A program made the translations under genes and the position numbers. Positions 1 through 6,071 of a stretch of 9,701 bases of DNA are shown piece after piece. The notes below the pieces were generated by a model. It had not been told where the DNA came from. It ran no database searches and was given only the letters and a program-made list of their open reading frames with translations. The stretch spans positions 1-9,701 of the forward strand of contig JAFAFN010000580.1 of NCBI GenBank assembly GCA_023423475.1. Reading direction: 5' to 3'. Every line of letters starts with the position of its first letter. Positions within the stretch are counted from its first letter, which is position 1. This DNA is from Actinomycetes bacterium. GTDB lineage: Bacteria > Actinomycetota > Acidimicrobiia > Acidimicrobiales > Microtrichaceae.

Positions 1-82
1 CGGTCGCACCTTCGACCTCGACCTGCGCCGAACCACCCGTCAGGGTCCGCAGGGTCGTGGGGATTCGGATGGTCACGCTCAT
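1..82 (-). CDS. MoaD/ThiS-family sulfur-carrier protein, N-terminal part only
   Basis: The gene runs leftward off the window; only the first 27 codons are present. They read MSVTIRIPTTLRTLTGG and continue with an acidic, valine-rich strand (QVEVEGAT). This is the usual first beta-hairpin of the ubiquitin-fold MoaD/ThiS family, whose members carry sulfur as a C-terminal thiocarboxylate for molybdopterin, thiamin or sulfur amino-acid synthesis. The C-terminal GG that would prove this lies outside the window. The start is ATG at 80-82 on the minus strand, preceded by a strong GGAGGA (90-95) with 7 bases of spacing. It is divergent from gpgS. Family assignment rests on a short N-terminus, so the specific pathway is unknown. 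Confidence 0.6.
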   Translation of the reverse strand, partial: MSVTIRIPTTLRTLTGGSAQVEVEGAT

Positions 83-139
83 CGGGGGGTCCTCCATCTG
101 TGCCGCCGGGCGGCGCCGTTGCGCCGAGCGGGTCGCCGG

Positions 140-145
140 ATCGTA
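140..145 (-). promoter_or_regulatory. possible -10 element of the MoaD-like gene
   Basis: TACGAT on the minus strand fits the actinobacterial TAnnnT -10 consensus and lies about 58 bases upstream of the ATG, which would give a leader carrying the GGAGGA ribosome binding site. I see no convincing -35. A GC-rich hairpin (102-114, 5-bp stem, 3-base loop) would fall in the leader. Weak evidence. Confidence 0.2.
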
Positions 146-213
146 TCGGGAGTGCAACCACGTCGGCACGCCTGCCCTTCCCGGCCGCGTGACGGTCGCG
201 GCGGGCCAGCCAC

Positions 214-219
214 TACCGT
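214..219 (+). promoter_or_regulatory. possible -10 element of gpgS
   Basis: TACCGT fits TAnnnT and lies 32 bases before the gpgS ATG. Transcription would start near 226 and include the ribosome binding site at 236-243. The only -35-like sequence, GTGACG at 189-194, has a long 19-base spacer. The 169-base divergent region (83-251) holds nothing else I can recognise. Confidence 0.3.
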
Positions 220-251
220 GAGAGCGCATCGGGCCGAGGAGGTGGACCACG

Positions 252-1199
252 ATGACCACGGCGGAGTCGTCGTCGGAGCAGCTGTCTCCCGGCATCCGGA
301 ACTACCACCACGCGGACTTCGACCTGTCGCGCCTCGCCGCGGCGAAGGGTTCCACCACCGTGTCGGTGAGCCTGCCCGCGCGCAACGAGGCCCAGACGGT
401 CGGCACGATCGTCACGACGCTGCACGACGAGCTGCTGCGCACCGGCATCATCGACGAGATCGTCGTCATCGACGACCACTCCACCGACGACACCGCCGCG
501 ATCGCCCGCGCCGCGGGGGCCGATGTCGTCGACTCCGCGTCGGTCCTGCCCGAGTACGGCGGCGCCCATGGCAAGGGCGAGGTCCTCTGGAAGTCGCTCC
601 ACGTGACCGAGGGCGACATCGTGATCTGGTGCGACGCCGACATCTCGCAGTTCGGCTCGCGGTTCGTCACCGGCCTGCTCGGCCCGCTCCTGTGCGAGCC
701 CGACGTCGACCTCGCCAAGGGCTACTACCACCGCCCCGAGTTCGAACGAGAGGGCGGCGGACGGGTCACCGAGCTCGTCGCCCGCCCCCTCATGTCGCTG
801 CTCTTCCCCGAGCTGACCCCGCTGCACCAGCCGCTCTCGGGTGAGTACGGCGGACGCCGATCGGTGCTCGAACGACTCCCGTTCGTGCAGGGCTACGGCG
901 TCGACATGGGCCTGCTCATCGACCTCGCCCAACGCTTCGGGGTGTCCGGCCTGGTCCAGGTCGACCTCGATGTCCGCCACCATCGCAACCGCAGCCTCTC
1001 GGACCTGTCCCCACAGGCGCTGGCCATCGTCCAGACCATGCTGCGACGCGTCGACCCGACACTCGTGCCCGCGGTCGCCGACCTCATCCGCCCCGGCCGC
1101 GAGGACGTCACCGTCGACGTCGCCGAGCGCCCCCCGATGATCGAGGTCGACGCCTACGCCCGGCGCCGCGCGGCGCTGCGCGTCGCGACCGACTCCTGA
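252..1199 (+). CDS. gpgS: glucosyl-3-phosphoglycerate synthase (GT-A fold)
   Basis: A 315-aa retaining glycosyltransferase of the mycobacterial GpgS type (GT81; about 324 aa in Mycobacterium tuberculosis). It transfers glucose from a nucleotide sugar to 3-phosphoglycerate, the first step to glucosylglycerate and, in mycobacteria, to methylglucose lipopolysaccharide. Visible signatures in order: the nucleotide-binding strand SLPARNEAQTVG (40-51), IDDHSTDDT (73-81), the GKGE motif (107-110), the metal-binding DxD as CDAD (D128, D130), the acceptor loop GGGRVTELVARPL (168-180), QPLSGEYGG (193-201), GYGVDMGLL (214-222), and VRHHRNR (241-247), whose H244 should match the conserved active-site His. 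The ATG has GAGGAGGT 8 bases upstream. It converges on the glycerate kinase with a 39-base gap. The phosphatase step is not adjacent; the HAD enzyme at 4471-5226 is the nearest candidate. Confidence 0.92.
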   Translation: MTTAESSSEQLSPGIRNYHHADFDLSRLAAAKGSTTVSVSLPARNEAQTVGTIVTTLHDELLRTGIIDEIVVIDDHSTDDTAAIARAAGADVVDSASVLPEYGGAHGKGEVLWKSLHVTEGDIVIWCDADISQFGSRFVTGLLGPLLCEPDVDLAKGYYHRPEFEREGGGRVTELVARPLMSLLFPELTPLHQPLSGEYGGRRSVLERLPFVQGYGVDMGLLIDLAQRFGVSGLVQVDLDVRHHRNRSLSDLSPQALAIVQTMLRRVDPTLVPAVADLIRPGREDVTVDVAERPPMIEVDAYARRRAALRVATDS

Positions 1200-1238
1200 C
1201 CCGACGCCCGGACAGGTTCCGAGCTCGCGGGCAGCCGC

Positions 1239-2231
1239 TCAGCCGAAGAGGCGTTCGAGCAACAGCGGTACCGCGTCACCGAGGGCGCCCGCCGTGTCGC
1301 CCGTGGCGCGCTCACGACCGAACTCCTCGACGAGCGACACCGTCGGCAGCGGCACGTCGAGGCCGTCGATCACCTCGCCGACGACCGCACCCACGGGGAC
1401 ACCCAGTCCGCTGGCCAGGTCGAGCACCCCGCCCACGACCTTGCCGTCGAACGACTCGTCGTCGAGCAGACCCTCACCCGTGACGACCAGATCGGCCCCC
1501 TCGACCAGCTCGTCGAGACCGACGTGCTCTGCGACCAGATCGAAGCCGTCGAGCAGCGTCGCCCCCGCCGCGGCGAGACCACCGGCGAGCCCACCGGCAG
1601 CACCTGCCCCCTCGAGCTCGGACACGTCGACGCCGTGGTCGTCCGCGTAGACCTGCACCAGTCGCTCGAGGCGACGCTGGAGCAGTTCGACCTGGGCCGG
1701 TGACGCCCCCTTCTGTGGTGCGAACACCCTGGCGGCATCGACGAACCCGAGTCGGACGTCGCAGGCCACCACCAGCTCGACACCGCGGAGCCGGTGCAGC
1801 GGGTACATCGCTCGGAGGGCACCCAGTCCGCCGTCGGTCGTCGCGGAACCACCGACACCCACGATGACGTGCTTCGCACCCGAGTCCAGTGCCGCGGCGA
1901 TCAGCTCGCCGGTCCCGTGGCTCGACGCGGCGACCGGATCGTTGCCGTCCGCACCGCCGACCAGCTCGAGCCCGGACGCGCGGGCCATCTCGATCACCGC
2001 GGTCCGACCGCGGAGGCGCCAACCGGCCTCGACCGGGTCGCCGAGCGGGCCGCTGACCGTCGTGGTGCGGTTCGCGCCGCCCATCACGTCGAGCAGGCCC
2101 TCCCCACCGTCGGCGAGCGGCACGACGACCGCTTCGTGGCCCAGGGCGGTGAACGCCGCGGCGATCCGCTCCGCTGCGTCGCGGGCCGATGCGGTCCCCC
2201 TGAACTTGTCCGGTGCCACGACGACTCGCAC
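1239..2231 (-). CDS. glycerate kinase, compact actinobacterial form
   Basis: A 330-aa member of the GlxK/GarK-type glycerate kinase family, which phosphorylates D-glycerate with ATP to phosphoglycerate (usually 2-phosphoglycerate) in the cytoplasm. Signatures: APDKFRGTASA (6-16, the family's APDSFKGSLSA box), VPLADGGEG (37-45), SSHGTGELI (103-111), VGGSATTDGG (126-135), VFAPQKGAS (169-177), GAGAAGGLAGG (208-218), and DLVVTGEGLLDDESFDGK (247-264). It is shorter than the usual 370-380 aa: the segment between GGLGALRAMYP and VELVVACDV is condensed. The GTG start has no Shine-Dalgarno; instead TAGGCT ends 6 bases before it, suggesting a leaderless mRNA. It could recycle glycerate released from glucosylglycerate, given gpgS next door; that link is inference. 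Confidence 0.9.
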   Translation of the reverse strand: MRVVVAPDKFRGTASARDAAERIAAAFTALGHEAVVVPLADGGEGLLDVMGGANRTTTVSGPLGDPVEAGWRLRGRTAVIEMARASGLELVGGADGNDPVAASSHGTGELIAAALDSGAKHVIVGVGGSATTDGGLGALRAMYPLHRLRGVELVVACDVRLGFVDAARVFAPQKGASPAQVELLQRRLERLVQVYADDHGVDVSELEGAGAAGGLAGGLAAAGATLLDGFDLVAEHVGLDELVEGADLVVTGEGLLDDESFDGKVVGGVLDLASGLGVPVGAVVGEVIDGLDVPLPTVSLVEEFGRERATGDTAGALGDAVPLLLERLFG

Positions 2232-2237
2232 CCGAGG

Positions 2238-2243
2238 AGCCTA
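2238..2243 (-). promoter_or_regulatory. -10 element of glycerate kinase, leaderless geometry
   Basis: TAGGCT on the minus strand is followed by exactly six bases and then the GTG start codon, so the predicted transcription start is the first base of the start codon. No Shine-Dalgarno and no clear -35 are seen. It lies inside the 45-base gap shared with the divergent OtsA-like gene. Confidence 0.45.
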
Positions 2244-2262
2244 CGGCGCGGGAGCCCGCACC

Positions 2263-2268
2263 TAGGGT
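2263..2268 (+). promoter_or_regulatory. -10 element of the OtsA-like gene, near-leaderless
   Basis: TAGGGT lies 8 bases before the ATG at 2277, and there is no Shine-Dalgarno between them. The predicted mRNA begins 1-2 bases before the start codon. No good -35 is visible. The upstream half of this promoter would overlap the opposing -10 at 2238-2243. Confidence 0.45.
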
Positions 2269-2276
2269 GGTCGGCC

Positions 2277-3656
2277 ATGCCAGAGGACCGACCAGTCGTG
2301 ATCGTCTCCAACCGTGGGCCGCTCAGCCATCGGATCGTCGACGGCGAGCTCGTCGCCCGACGTGGCGCCGGTGGACTCGTGTCCGGACTCGCCCCGCTCG
2401 TCGAGGACGGCCGGGCTCGTTGGATCGCCGCAGCGCTCACCGATGGTGACCGCGCAGCGGCCGAGGCCGGCACCACGTCGGCCGACGGGCTCTCCGTCGA
2501 CCTCCTGCCGATCGACCCTGCCGACCAGCAGCAGGCGTACGACGTCATCTCCAACCAGACGCTGTGGTTCCTGCACCACGGCCTCTATGACCTGACCCGC
2601 GAGCCGGCCTTCGGCCCCGACTGGTGGGCGGCGTGGGCTGCGTACCGCCGGGTCAACGAGGTGTTCGCCCGTGCCGTCGTCGACACCGCGCCGGAGGGAG
2701 CCGCGGTGCTCGTCCAGGACTACCACCTGACGTTGCTCGGCCCGACCGTCGCCGAGCGGCGGCCCGACCTGTCGCTGGTGCACTTCCACCACACCCCCTT
2801 CGCCGGACCCGACACGCTGAGGGTCATGCCGCCGGCCGCGCGTGAGGAGATGCTCGGGTCGCTCGTCTCGCACCATGCGTGCGGGTTCCACACCGACGAC
2901 TGGGCCGACAACTTCCGCGACGACGTCGCCCGCTGGGCCGGCCCCGACGCGCCGACGCGCATCTTCACGTCGTCGTTGTCCACCGACCCCGACGACATCC
3001 TGTCGACCGCGGCCTCGGCGGCGTGCGAGGAGCAGTTCCGGGACCTCGATGCGCGCATCGGTGACCGCTCACTCATCGTGCGCATCGACCGGATGGAGCT
3101 GTCGAAGAACATCGTGCGGGGCTTCGACGCCTTCGACCTGCTCCTGGAGGACCGCCCCGAGCTGCGTGGTCGCGTCGAGTTCCTTGCCTGCTGCTACCCC
3201 TCGAGGGAGTCCGTGCCCGCGTACGCCCGCTACCGCGCCGAGGTCGAGGCGGCCGTCGAGTCGGTGAACGAGCGGTGGGGCACCGACGACTGGACCCCGA
3301 TCGCACTCGAGACCGACGACGACTACCCGCGTTCGGTCGCCGCGTTGCGCCGCTACGACGTACTGCTCGTGAACCCGATCCGCGACGGGCTGAACCTGGT
3401 CGCGAAGGAAGGCCCGATCGTCAACGAGCGCGACGGTCGCGTCGTGCTGTCGACCCAGGCCGGGGCCTGGTCCGAGCTGCACTCCGCGGTGCACGGCATC
3501 GCTCCCTTCGACCTGTCCGAGACCGCGAGAGCGCTCGGGGACGCGCTCGACCTGCCGGAGGACCTCCGGGCGCCGCGTGCCGCGCAGCTGCGGTCGCTGG
3601 TCCTGCAACGGACCCCGGCGAACTGGCTCGAGGACCAGCTCGCCGCCGCTCGATGA
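2277..3656 (+). CDS. otsA: trehalose-6-phosphate synthase-type GT20 glycosyltransferase
   Basis: A 459-aa GT20 enzyme (E. coli OtsA is 474 aa), expected to make trehalose 6-phosphate from a nucleotide-glucose and glucose 6-phosphate. Visible signatures: VIVSNRGPL (8-16), the GAGGLVSGL glycine loop (30-38), VQDYHL (146-151), FHHTPF (170-175), the donor-phosphate pair R272 and K277 within RMELSKNIVRG, PSRESVPAY (308-316), and NPIRDGLNLVAKE (366-378) with the conserved D370 and E378. The LSKNIVRG form, in place of the E. coli DYSKG type, marks an actinobacterial subgroup that from memory also resembles VldE/ValL pseudoglycosyltransferases, so a different acceptor cannot be excluded. The reading frame is open further upstream, but that part lies antisense to glycerate kinase. 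ATG 2277 is chosen because MPEDRPVVIVSNR is the normal N-terminus and a -10 sits 8 bases ahead. Confidence 0.85.
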   Translation: MPEDRPVVIVSNRGPLSHRIVDGELVARRGAGGLVSGLAPLVEDGRARWIAAALTDGDRAAAEAGTTSADGLSVDLLPIDPADQQQAYDVISNQTLWFLHHGLYDLTREPAFGPDWWAAWAAYRRVNEVFARAVVDTAPEGAAVLVQDYHLTLLGPTVAERRPDLSLVHFHHTPFAGPDTLRVMPPAAREEMLGSLVSHHACGFHTDDWADNFRDDVARWAGPDAPTRIFTSSLSTDPDDILSTAASAACEEQFRDLDARIGDRSLIVRIDRMELSKNIVRGFDAFDLLLEDRPELRGRVEFLACCYPSRESVPAYARYRAEVEAAVESVNERWGTDDWTPIALETDDDYPRSVAALRRYDVLLVNPIRDGLNLVAKEGPIVNERDGRVVLSTQAGAWSELHSAVHGIAPFDLSETARALGDALDLPEDLRAPRAAQLRSLVLQRTPANWLEDQLAAAR

Positions 3657-3671
3657 GCCATGGGGAGCCGG

Positions 3672-3677
3672 TAGCCT
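3672..3677 (+). promoter_or_regulatory. -10 element of the heme-binding beta-barrel gene
   Basis: TAGCCT lies in the 49-base gap after the OtsA-like stop codon. It is 8 bases before an out-of-frame ATG (3686), 10 bases before an in-frame GTG (3688) and 28 bases before the preferred ATG (3706). It suggests this gene is transcribed separately from the OtsA-like gene. No clear -35 is seen. Confidence 0.4.
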
Positions 3678-3685
3678 GAGCGCCC

Positions 3686-3709
3686 ATGTGGAGGCCGCAC
3701 GACGGATGA
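3686..3709 (+). other. possible 7-codon leader ORF (MWRPHDG) coupled to the next gene
   Basis: ATG at 3686 sits 8 bases after TAGCCT, the same geometry as the OtsA-like start, and opens a 7-codon frame. Its TGA (3707-3709) overlaps the ATG of the downstream gene as ATGA. This would be a near-leaderless upstream ORF that feeds ribosomes to the main start. It is short enough to be chance; the competing reading is that translation starts in frame at GTG 3688. Confidence 0.25.
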
Positions 3710-4449
3710 ACGAGTACTCGATCCCCTACGGATCCGACATCTACACCGAACCCGACGTCGACCCCGACACCCTCGCGAACCTCGGTCCGCTCGCCCCGCT
3801 CGCGGGTGTCTGGGAGGGCACGATGGGTGCCGACGAGCATCCGGAGTCCTACGGCACCGGGCACGACGCGTTCATCGAGCGCTACGAGGCCCAGCCCATC
3901 GACGGCCAGACCAACGGGCCGCAGCTCTTCTACGGGCTGCGTTACCACACCCACATCGTGAAGCCGGGTGAGGTCGAGACGTTCCACGACCAGGTCGGCT
4001 ACTGGCTCTGGGAACCCGCTGCGGGGAACATCGTGTTCACCCTCGGCATCCCCCGTGGGCAGGCCCTGCTCGCCGGCGGCACCGCGACGGCGGACTCGAC
4101 CGAGTTCGAGCTCCACGCCGAGATCGGCTCGGAGCTCTTCGGCATCGTGTCGAACCCGTTCCTCGACCGCGCGTTCCGGACCACCAGCTACCGCATCCAG
4201 GTGCGCACCCACTCCGACGACTCGTGGTCGTACGAGGAGGAGGGGATCATGGAGATCCCCGGTCGCGACGAGCCCTTCCGCCACATCGACCGCAACACGT
4301 TGCGGCGGGTCGCGGCGCCGACGCCGAACCCGTTGGCGCTCGCCGCACTGCAGGGTGACGCCGCCCCGACCGACGCGGCCGCCGGAAGCCTCGGCATCGG
4401 CAGCCTGCGAGGGACGCCACAGGCTGGGTTGAACAGCCGGACCGCCTGA
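3706..4449 (+). CDS. nitrobindin/FABP-like heme-binding beta-barrel protein
   Basis: A 247-aa protein resembling the THAP4-type heme-binding beta-barrel family (nitrobindin, formerly DUF1794), whose studied members bind heme b and interact with NO or peroxynitrite. The barrel starts at LGPLAPLAGVWEGTMG (26-41), with the family's G-x-W-x-G motif, followed by ERYEAQPID (58-66), QLFYGLRYHTHI (73-84), HDQVGYWLWEP (94-104), ELFGIVSNPFLDRAFRTTSY (143-162), SYEEEGIMEIPG (175-186) and FRHIDRNTLRRV (191-202). H193 is the likely counterpart of the heme-ligating His. An Ala/Pro-rich tail of about 45 residues follows. There is no signal peptide, so it should be cytosolic. ATG 3706 is preferred (GGAGG at 3690-3694, 11-base spacing); GTG 3688 would add six residues. 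The physiological role here is unknown. It converges on the OtsB-like gene with a 21-base gap. Confidence 0.75.
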   Translation: MNEYSIPYGSDIYTEPDVDPDTLANLGPLAPLAGVWEGTMGADEHPESYGTGHDAFIERYEAQPIDGQTNGPQLFYGLRYHTHIVKPGEVETFHDQVGYWLWEPAAGNIVFTLGIPRGQALLAGGTATADSTEFELHAEIGSELFGIVSNPFLDRAFRTTSYRIQVRTHSDDSWSYEEEGIMEIPGRDEPFRHIDRNTLRRVAAPTPNPLALAALQGDAAPTDAAAGSLGIGSLRGTPQAGLNSRTA

Positions 4450-4465
4450 CCGGACCGTTCGGCGG
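4442..4465. terminator. possible bidirectional terminator hairpin between convergent genes
   Basis: CCGCC (4442-4446) pairs with GGCGG (4461-4465). After one mismatch the stem continues with GAC against GTT (one G-T wobble), leaving a 6-base loop. It spans the stop codon of the beta-barrel gene, and the OtsB-like stop lies six bases beyond. No T-tract follows on either strand, so terminator function is only suggested by position. Confidence 0.3.
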
Positions 4466-4470
4466 GCAGC

Positions 4471-5226
4471 TCAGGAGGCGAGCTCTACCAGCAGGTCCCG
4501 TGCGCCGGCCGGCCCGTCGACCACGAGGTCGCCGCGACCACGCAGCGTCGGCGCCAGCTCGTCGCTGTCGACCACGACGCGCAGCACCCGTCGACCCGCG
4601 GCAGCCAACTCGTCGAGCGCGTCGAAGGCCGGGAGATCACCCACGTCGTCGCCGAGGTAGACGACGTCGCCGGGGGCCTCGGCCGCCAGCCGCAGGATCG
4701 CCGTCCCCTTGTCGACGTCGATCGGCGGGTGCAGCTCGATGCTGCACCGGGCGGGACGGATCTCGAGGCCCGCCGTCGGAGCGATCTCGGCCGCGTAGGC
4801 GGCGACACGGTCGGCGAGCTCCGGGTGGGTCCGGTAGTGGAGGGTGATGGACAGGCCCTTGGACTCGACCTGCATGCCCTCGGGGCCTCGGCGCTGGGCC
4901 GCGGTGGCCACGTCCGCGATCGCCTCCCGCCACACCCCTGCGTTCGGGTGCTCGACGAGTTGGCCGTTCCGCCGTGCCTCGAGTCCGTACAGGCCGACGA
5001 GCGTGAGGTCCTCGGGCAGCTGCAACGCCAGGAAGGACAGGGGCCGCCCGGAGACGACCGCGACCTCGTGGCCCCGGGCCGCCAGCTGCGAGAGGACCTC
5101 GAGCGCGCCGTCGATCGGGCGGGCAGCGGCGGGGTCCTCGACGATGGGCGACAGGGTGCCGTCGAAGTCCGTCGCGATCAACGAGCCCGGTGCCAGCGTG
5201 GGCAGCTCGGCGCGTGCGGACGGCAT
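4471..5226 (-). CDS. otsB: trehalose-phosphatase-type HAD hydrolase
   Basis: A 251-aa HAD-superfamily phosphatase of the OtsB type (E. coli OtsB is 266 aa), expected to dephosphorylate trehalose 6-phosphate to trehalose. Motif I is ATDFDGTLSP (18-27) with nucleophile D20 and acid/base D22; VVSGRP (57-62) holds the motif II Ser; GLYGLEARRNG (78-88) is the trehalose-phosphatase loop; SIELHPPIDVDKG (162-174) carries the motif III Lys; and LGDDVGDLPAF (191-201) supplies the metal-binding acids. The reading frame stays open far upstream, but there it overlaps the LytR_C gene in another frame, so ATG 5226 is chosen; AGGG directly precedes it and no other good start is visible. It lies 17 bases behind the LytR_C gene and probably shares its transcript. 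It may also act on glucosyl-3-phosphoglycerate; specificity cannot be read from sequence. Confidence 0.85.
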   Translation of the reverse strand: MPSARAELPTLAPGSLIATDFDGTLSPIVEDPAAARPIDGALEVLSQLAARGHEVAVVSGRPLSFLALQLPEDLTLVGLYGLEARRNGQLVEHPNAGVWREAIADVATAAQRRGPEGMQVESKGLSITLHYRTHPELADRVAAYAAEIAPTAGLEIRPARCSIELHPPIDVDKGTAILRLAAEAPGDVVYLGDDVGDLPAFDALDELAAAGRRVLRVVVDSDELAPTLRGRGDLVVDGPAGARDLLVELAS

Positions 5227-5243
5227 CCCTGCGACGCCGTCGC

Positions 5244-5951
5244 TCAGTTGGAGGTGGTCGAGCCCGAACCGGAGCCGGTGCCCGAGTTGGTGCCCGTGCC
5301 CGAGCCGGAGTTGGTGCCCGAACCGGCCACCGTGGTGGTCGTGGTGCCACCGCCGGCGACGGTCGTCGTCGTGTCGCCGCCACCGGCGCCCTCGACGATG
5401 TTCTGCACGTCGGGTCCGAGCACCACGGCGACGTTGGTGTCGGCTGGGAACTCCGCAGGATCCTTCGCCAGCGAGTTGCCCGGCGTGGGCATCGCCTGGA
5501 TGGCCGTGGGCTGCAACGAGAACAGGCCCGCGATCGCTGCGGCGTCCGCCTCGAAGCCGGGGGCGTAGTACACGGCGGTCGTGGTGACCGGCGTTGCCGC
5601 GGTGACGGGCGTGGTCTTGGTGTAGCCGGCGACGCCGAGGAACTGCTGCGCCTTGGCGGCGTAGCCGTTGATCCCGGCGCCGTTGAGGGCGACCACGTTC
5701 AGCTCGGTCGGCGCCACGCTGGTGCTCGGTGTGGACGGCGCCTCGGTCGTGGTGGTCGTCGTCGCCGCATCCTGTCCGGATGCATCGATCTCGAGGTCGT
5801 TCGAGGGCTCGTCGAACCCGACGCCGCCGCCCTTGACGAGCAGGATCGCACCAAGGACGACGGCCACGGCGACGAGGATCAGTCCTCGGGTCGCGGGGTT
5901 CGGCGCCTGGGGACTCGGCCGCTGCTGGCGCGGGCGCTGCGTCGTGGTCAT
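5244..5951 (-). CDS. single-pass membrane protein with LytR C-terminal domain
   Basis: A 235-aa protein. Residues 1-21 are basic and cytoplasmic, and 22-39 form a transmembrane helix (GLILVAVAVVLGAILLVK), with the rest predicted outside. A Thr/Pro/Ser linker (62-82) leads to a LytR_C-type domain (about 83-185): LNVVALNGAGINGYAAKAQQ (84-103), VYYAPGFEADAAAIAGLF (127-144) and VAVVLGPDVQ (174-183). In LytR-CpsA-Psr proteins this domain follows the catalytic LCP domain; here the LCP domain is absent, a standalone arrangement found in many actinobacteria. The tail (188-235) is low-complexity. The start has no Shine-Dalgarno; TAGGGT ends six bases before the ATG. A cell-envelope role is likely but not shown. 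It precedes the OtsB-like gene. Confidence 0.75.
   Translation of the reverse strand: MTTTQRPRQQRPSPQAPNPATRGLILVAVAVVLGAILLVKGGGVGFDEPSNDLEIDASGQDAATTTTTTEAPSTPSTSVAPTELNVVALNGAGINGYAAKAQQFLGVAGYTKTTPVTAATPVTTTAVYYAPGFEADAAAIAGLFSLQPTAIQAMPTPGNSLAKDPAEFPADTNVAVVLGPDVQNIVEGAGGGDTTTTVAGGGTTTTTVAGSGTNSGSGTGTNSGTGSGSGSTTSN
5247..5390 (-). repeat. low-complexity repeats encoding a Thr/Gly/Ser-rich tail
   Basis: The 3' end of the LytR_C gene contains two copies of a unit encoding about TTTTVAG followed by Gly (residues 193-210). After them come near-repeats of GTGCCCGAGCCGGAGTTG type encoding alternating Gly/Ser/Thr/Asn (211-235). Such in-frame repeats can change length by slippage. The tail is likely a disordered, possibly wall-spanning or glycosylated segment (inference). 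Confidence 0.6.
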
Positions 5952-5957
5952 CCCACG

Positions 5958-5963
5958 ACCCTA
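5958..5963 (-). promoter_or_regulatory. -10 element of the LytR_C gene, leaderless geometry
   Basis: TAGGGT on the minus strand is followed by exactly six bases and then the ATG, the same arrangement as at the glycerate kinase. A purine-rich GGGGGAGGAG lies upstream of the -10 and so cannot serve as a ribosome binding site if transcription starts at the ATG. No -35 is recognisable. Confidence 0.45.
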
Positions 5964-6035
5964 CTCCTCCCCCGTCGGGCGATCGTGGCTCGCGCTCCCC
6001 GCTGACCCGGCCGACCCTCATGCGGTCGGGGGGCG

Positions 6036-6064
6036 CTGACACCCCGTGCGGCGTTGGTTAGCCT
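6036..6064 (+). promoter_or_regulatory. promoter of the MauE/MauA-like operon
   Basis: CTGACA (6036-6041), a 17-base spacer and TAGCCT (6059-6064) make the best sigma-70-type promoter in the window. The GTG start of the MauE-like gene begins 7 bases after the -10, so the mRNA should be leaderless or carry a 1-base leader. The rest of the 120-base divergent region (5952-6071) shows no further clear element. Confidence 0.55.
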
Positions 6065-6071
6065 GCTGCGG

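Noticed and set aside
102..114. GC-rich hairpin upstream of the MoaD-like gene
   Set aside because: The stem is only 5 bp. There is no riboswitch-like structure around it, and it is common by chance at this GC content.
1227..1238. GCGG-GCAG-CCGC hairpin between convergent gpgS and glycerate kinase
   Set aside because: A 4-bp stem with no T-tract is expected often in GC-rich DNA, so it is too weak to call a terminator.
1794..2276. 161-codon upstream extension of the OtsA-like reading frame
   Set aside because: It is antisense to conserved glycerate kinase sequence, has no family similarity, and the conserved GT20 N-terminus begins at 2277.
3421..4284. 287-codon minus-strand open frame over the OtsA-like/beta-barrel junction
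   Set aside because: Both plus-strand genes are supported by conserved motifs; this frame has no motif and no start signal.
5247..5390. Repeats considered as a CRISPR or intergenic repeat array
   Set aside because: They are short, imperfect, in-frame coding repeats for a Thr/Gly/Ser tail, with no spacers.
5227..6042. Upstream extension of the OtsB-like frame to over 500 codons
   Set aside because: It overlaps the LytR_C gene in another frame and encodes Arg/His-rich low-complexity sequence. The HAD phosphatase begins at 5226.
6054..6071. TTG start six codons upstream for the MauE-like gene
   Set aside because: It would lie on or before the -10 element TAGCCT (6059-6064). GTG 6072 fits the leaderless geometry.
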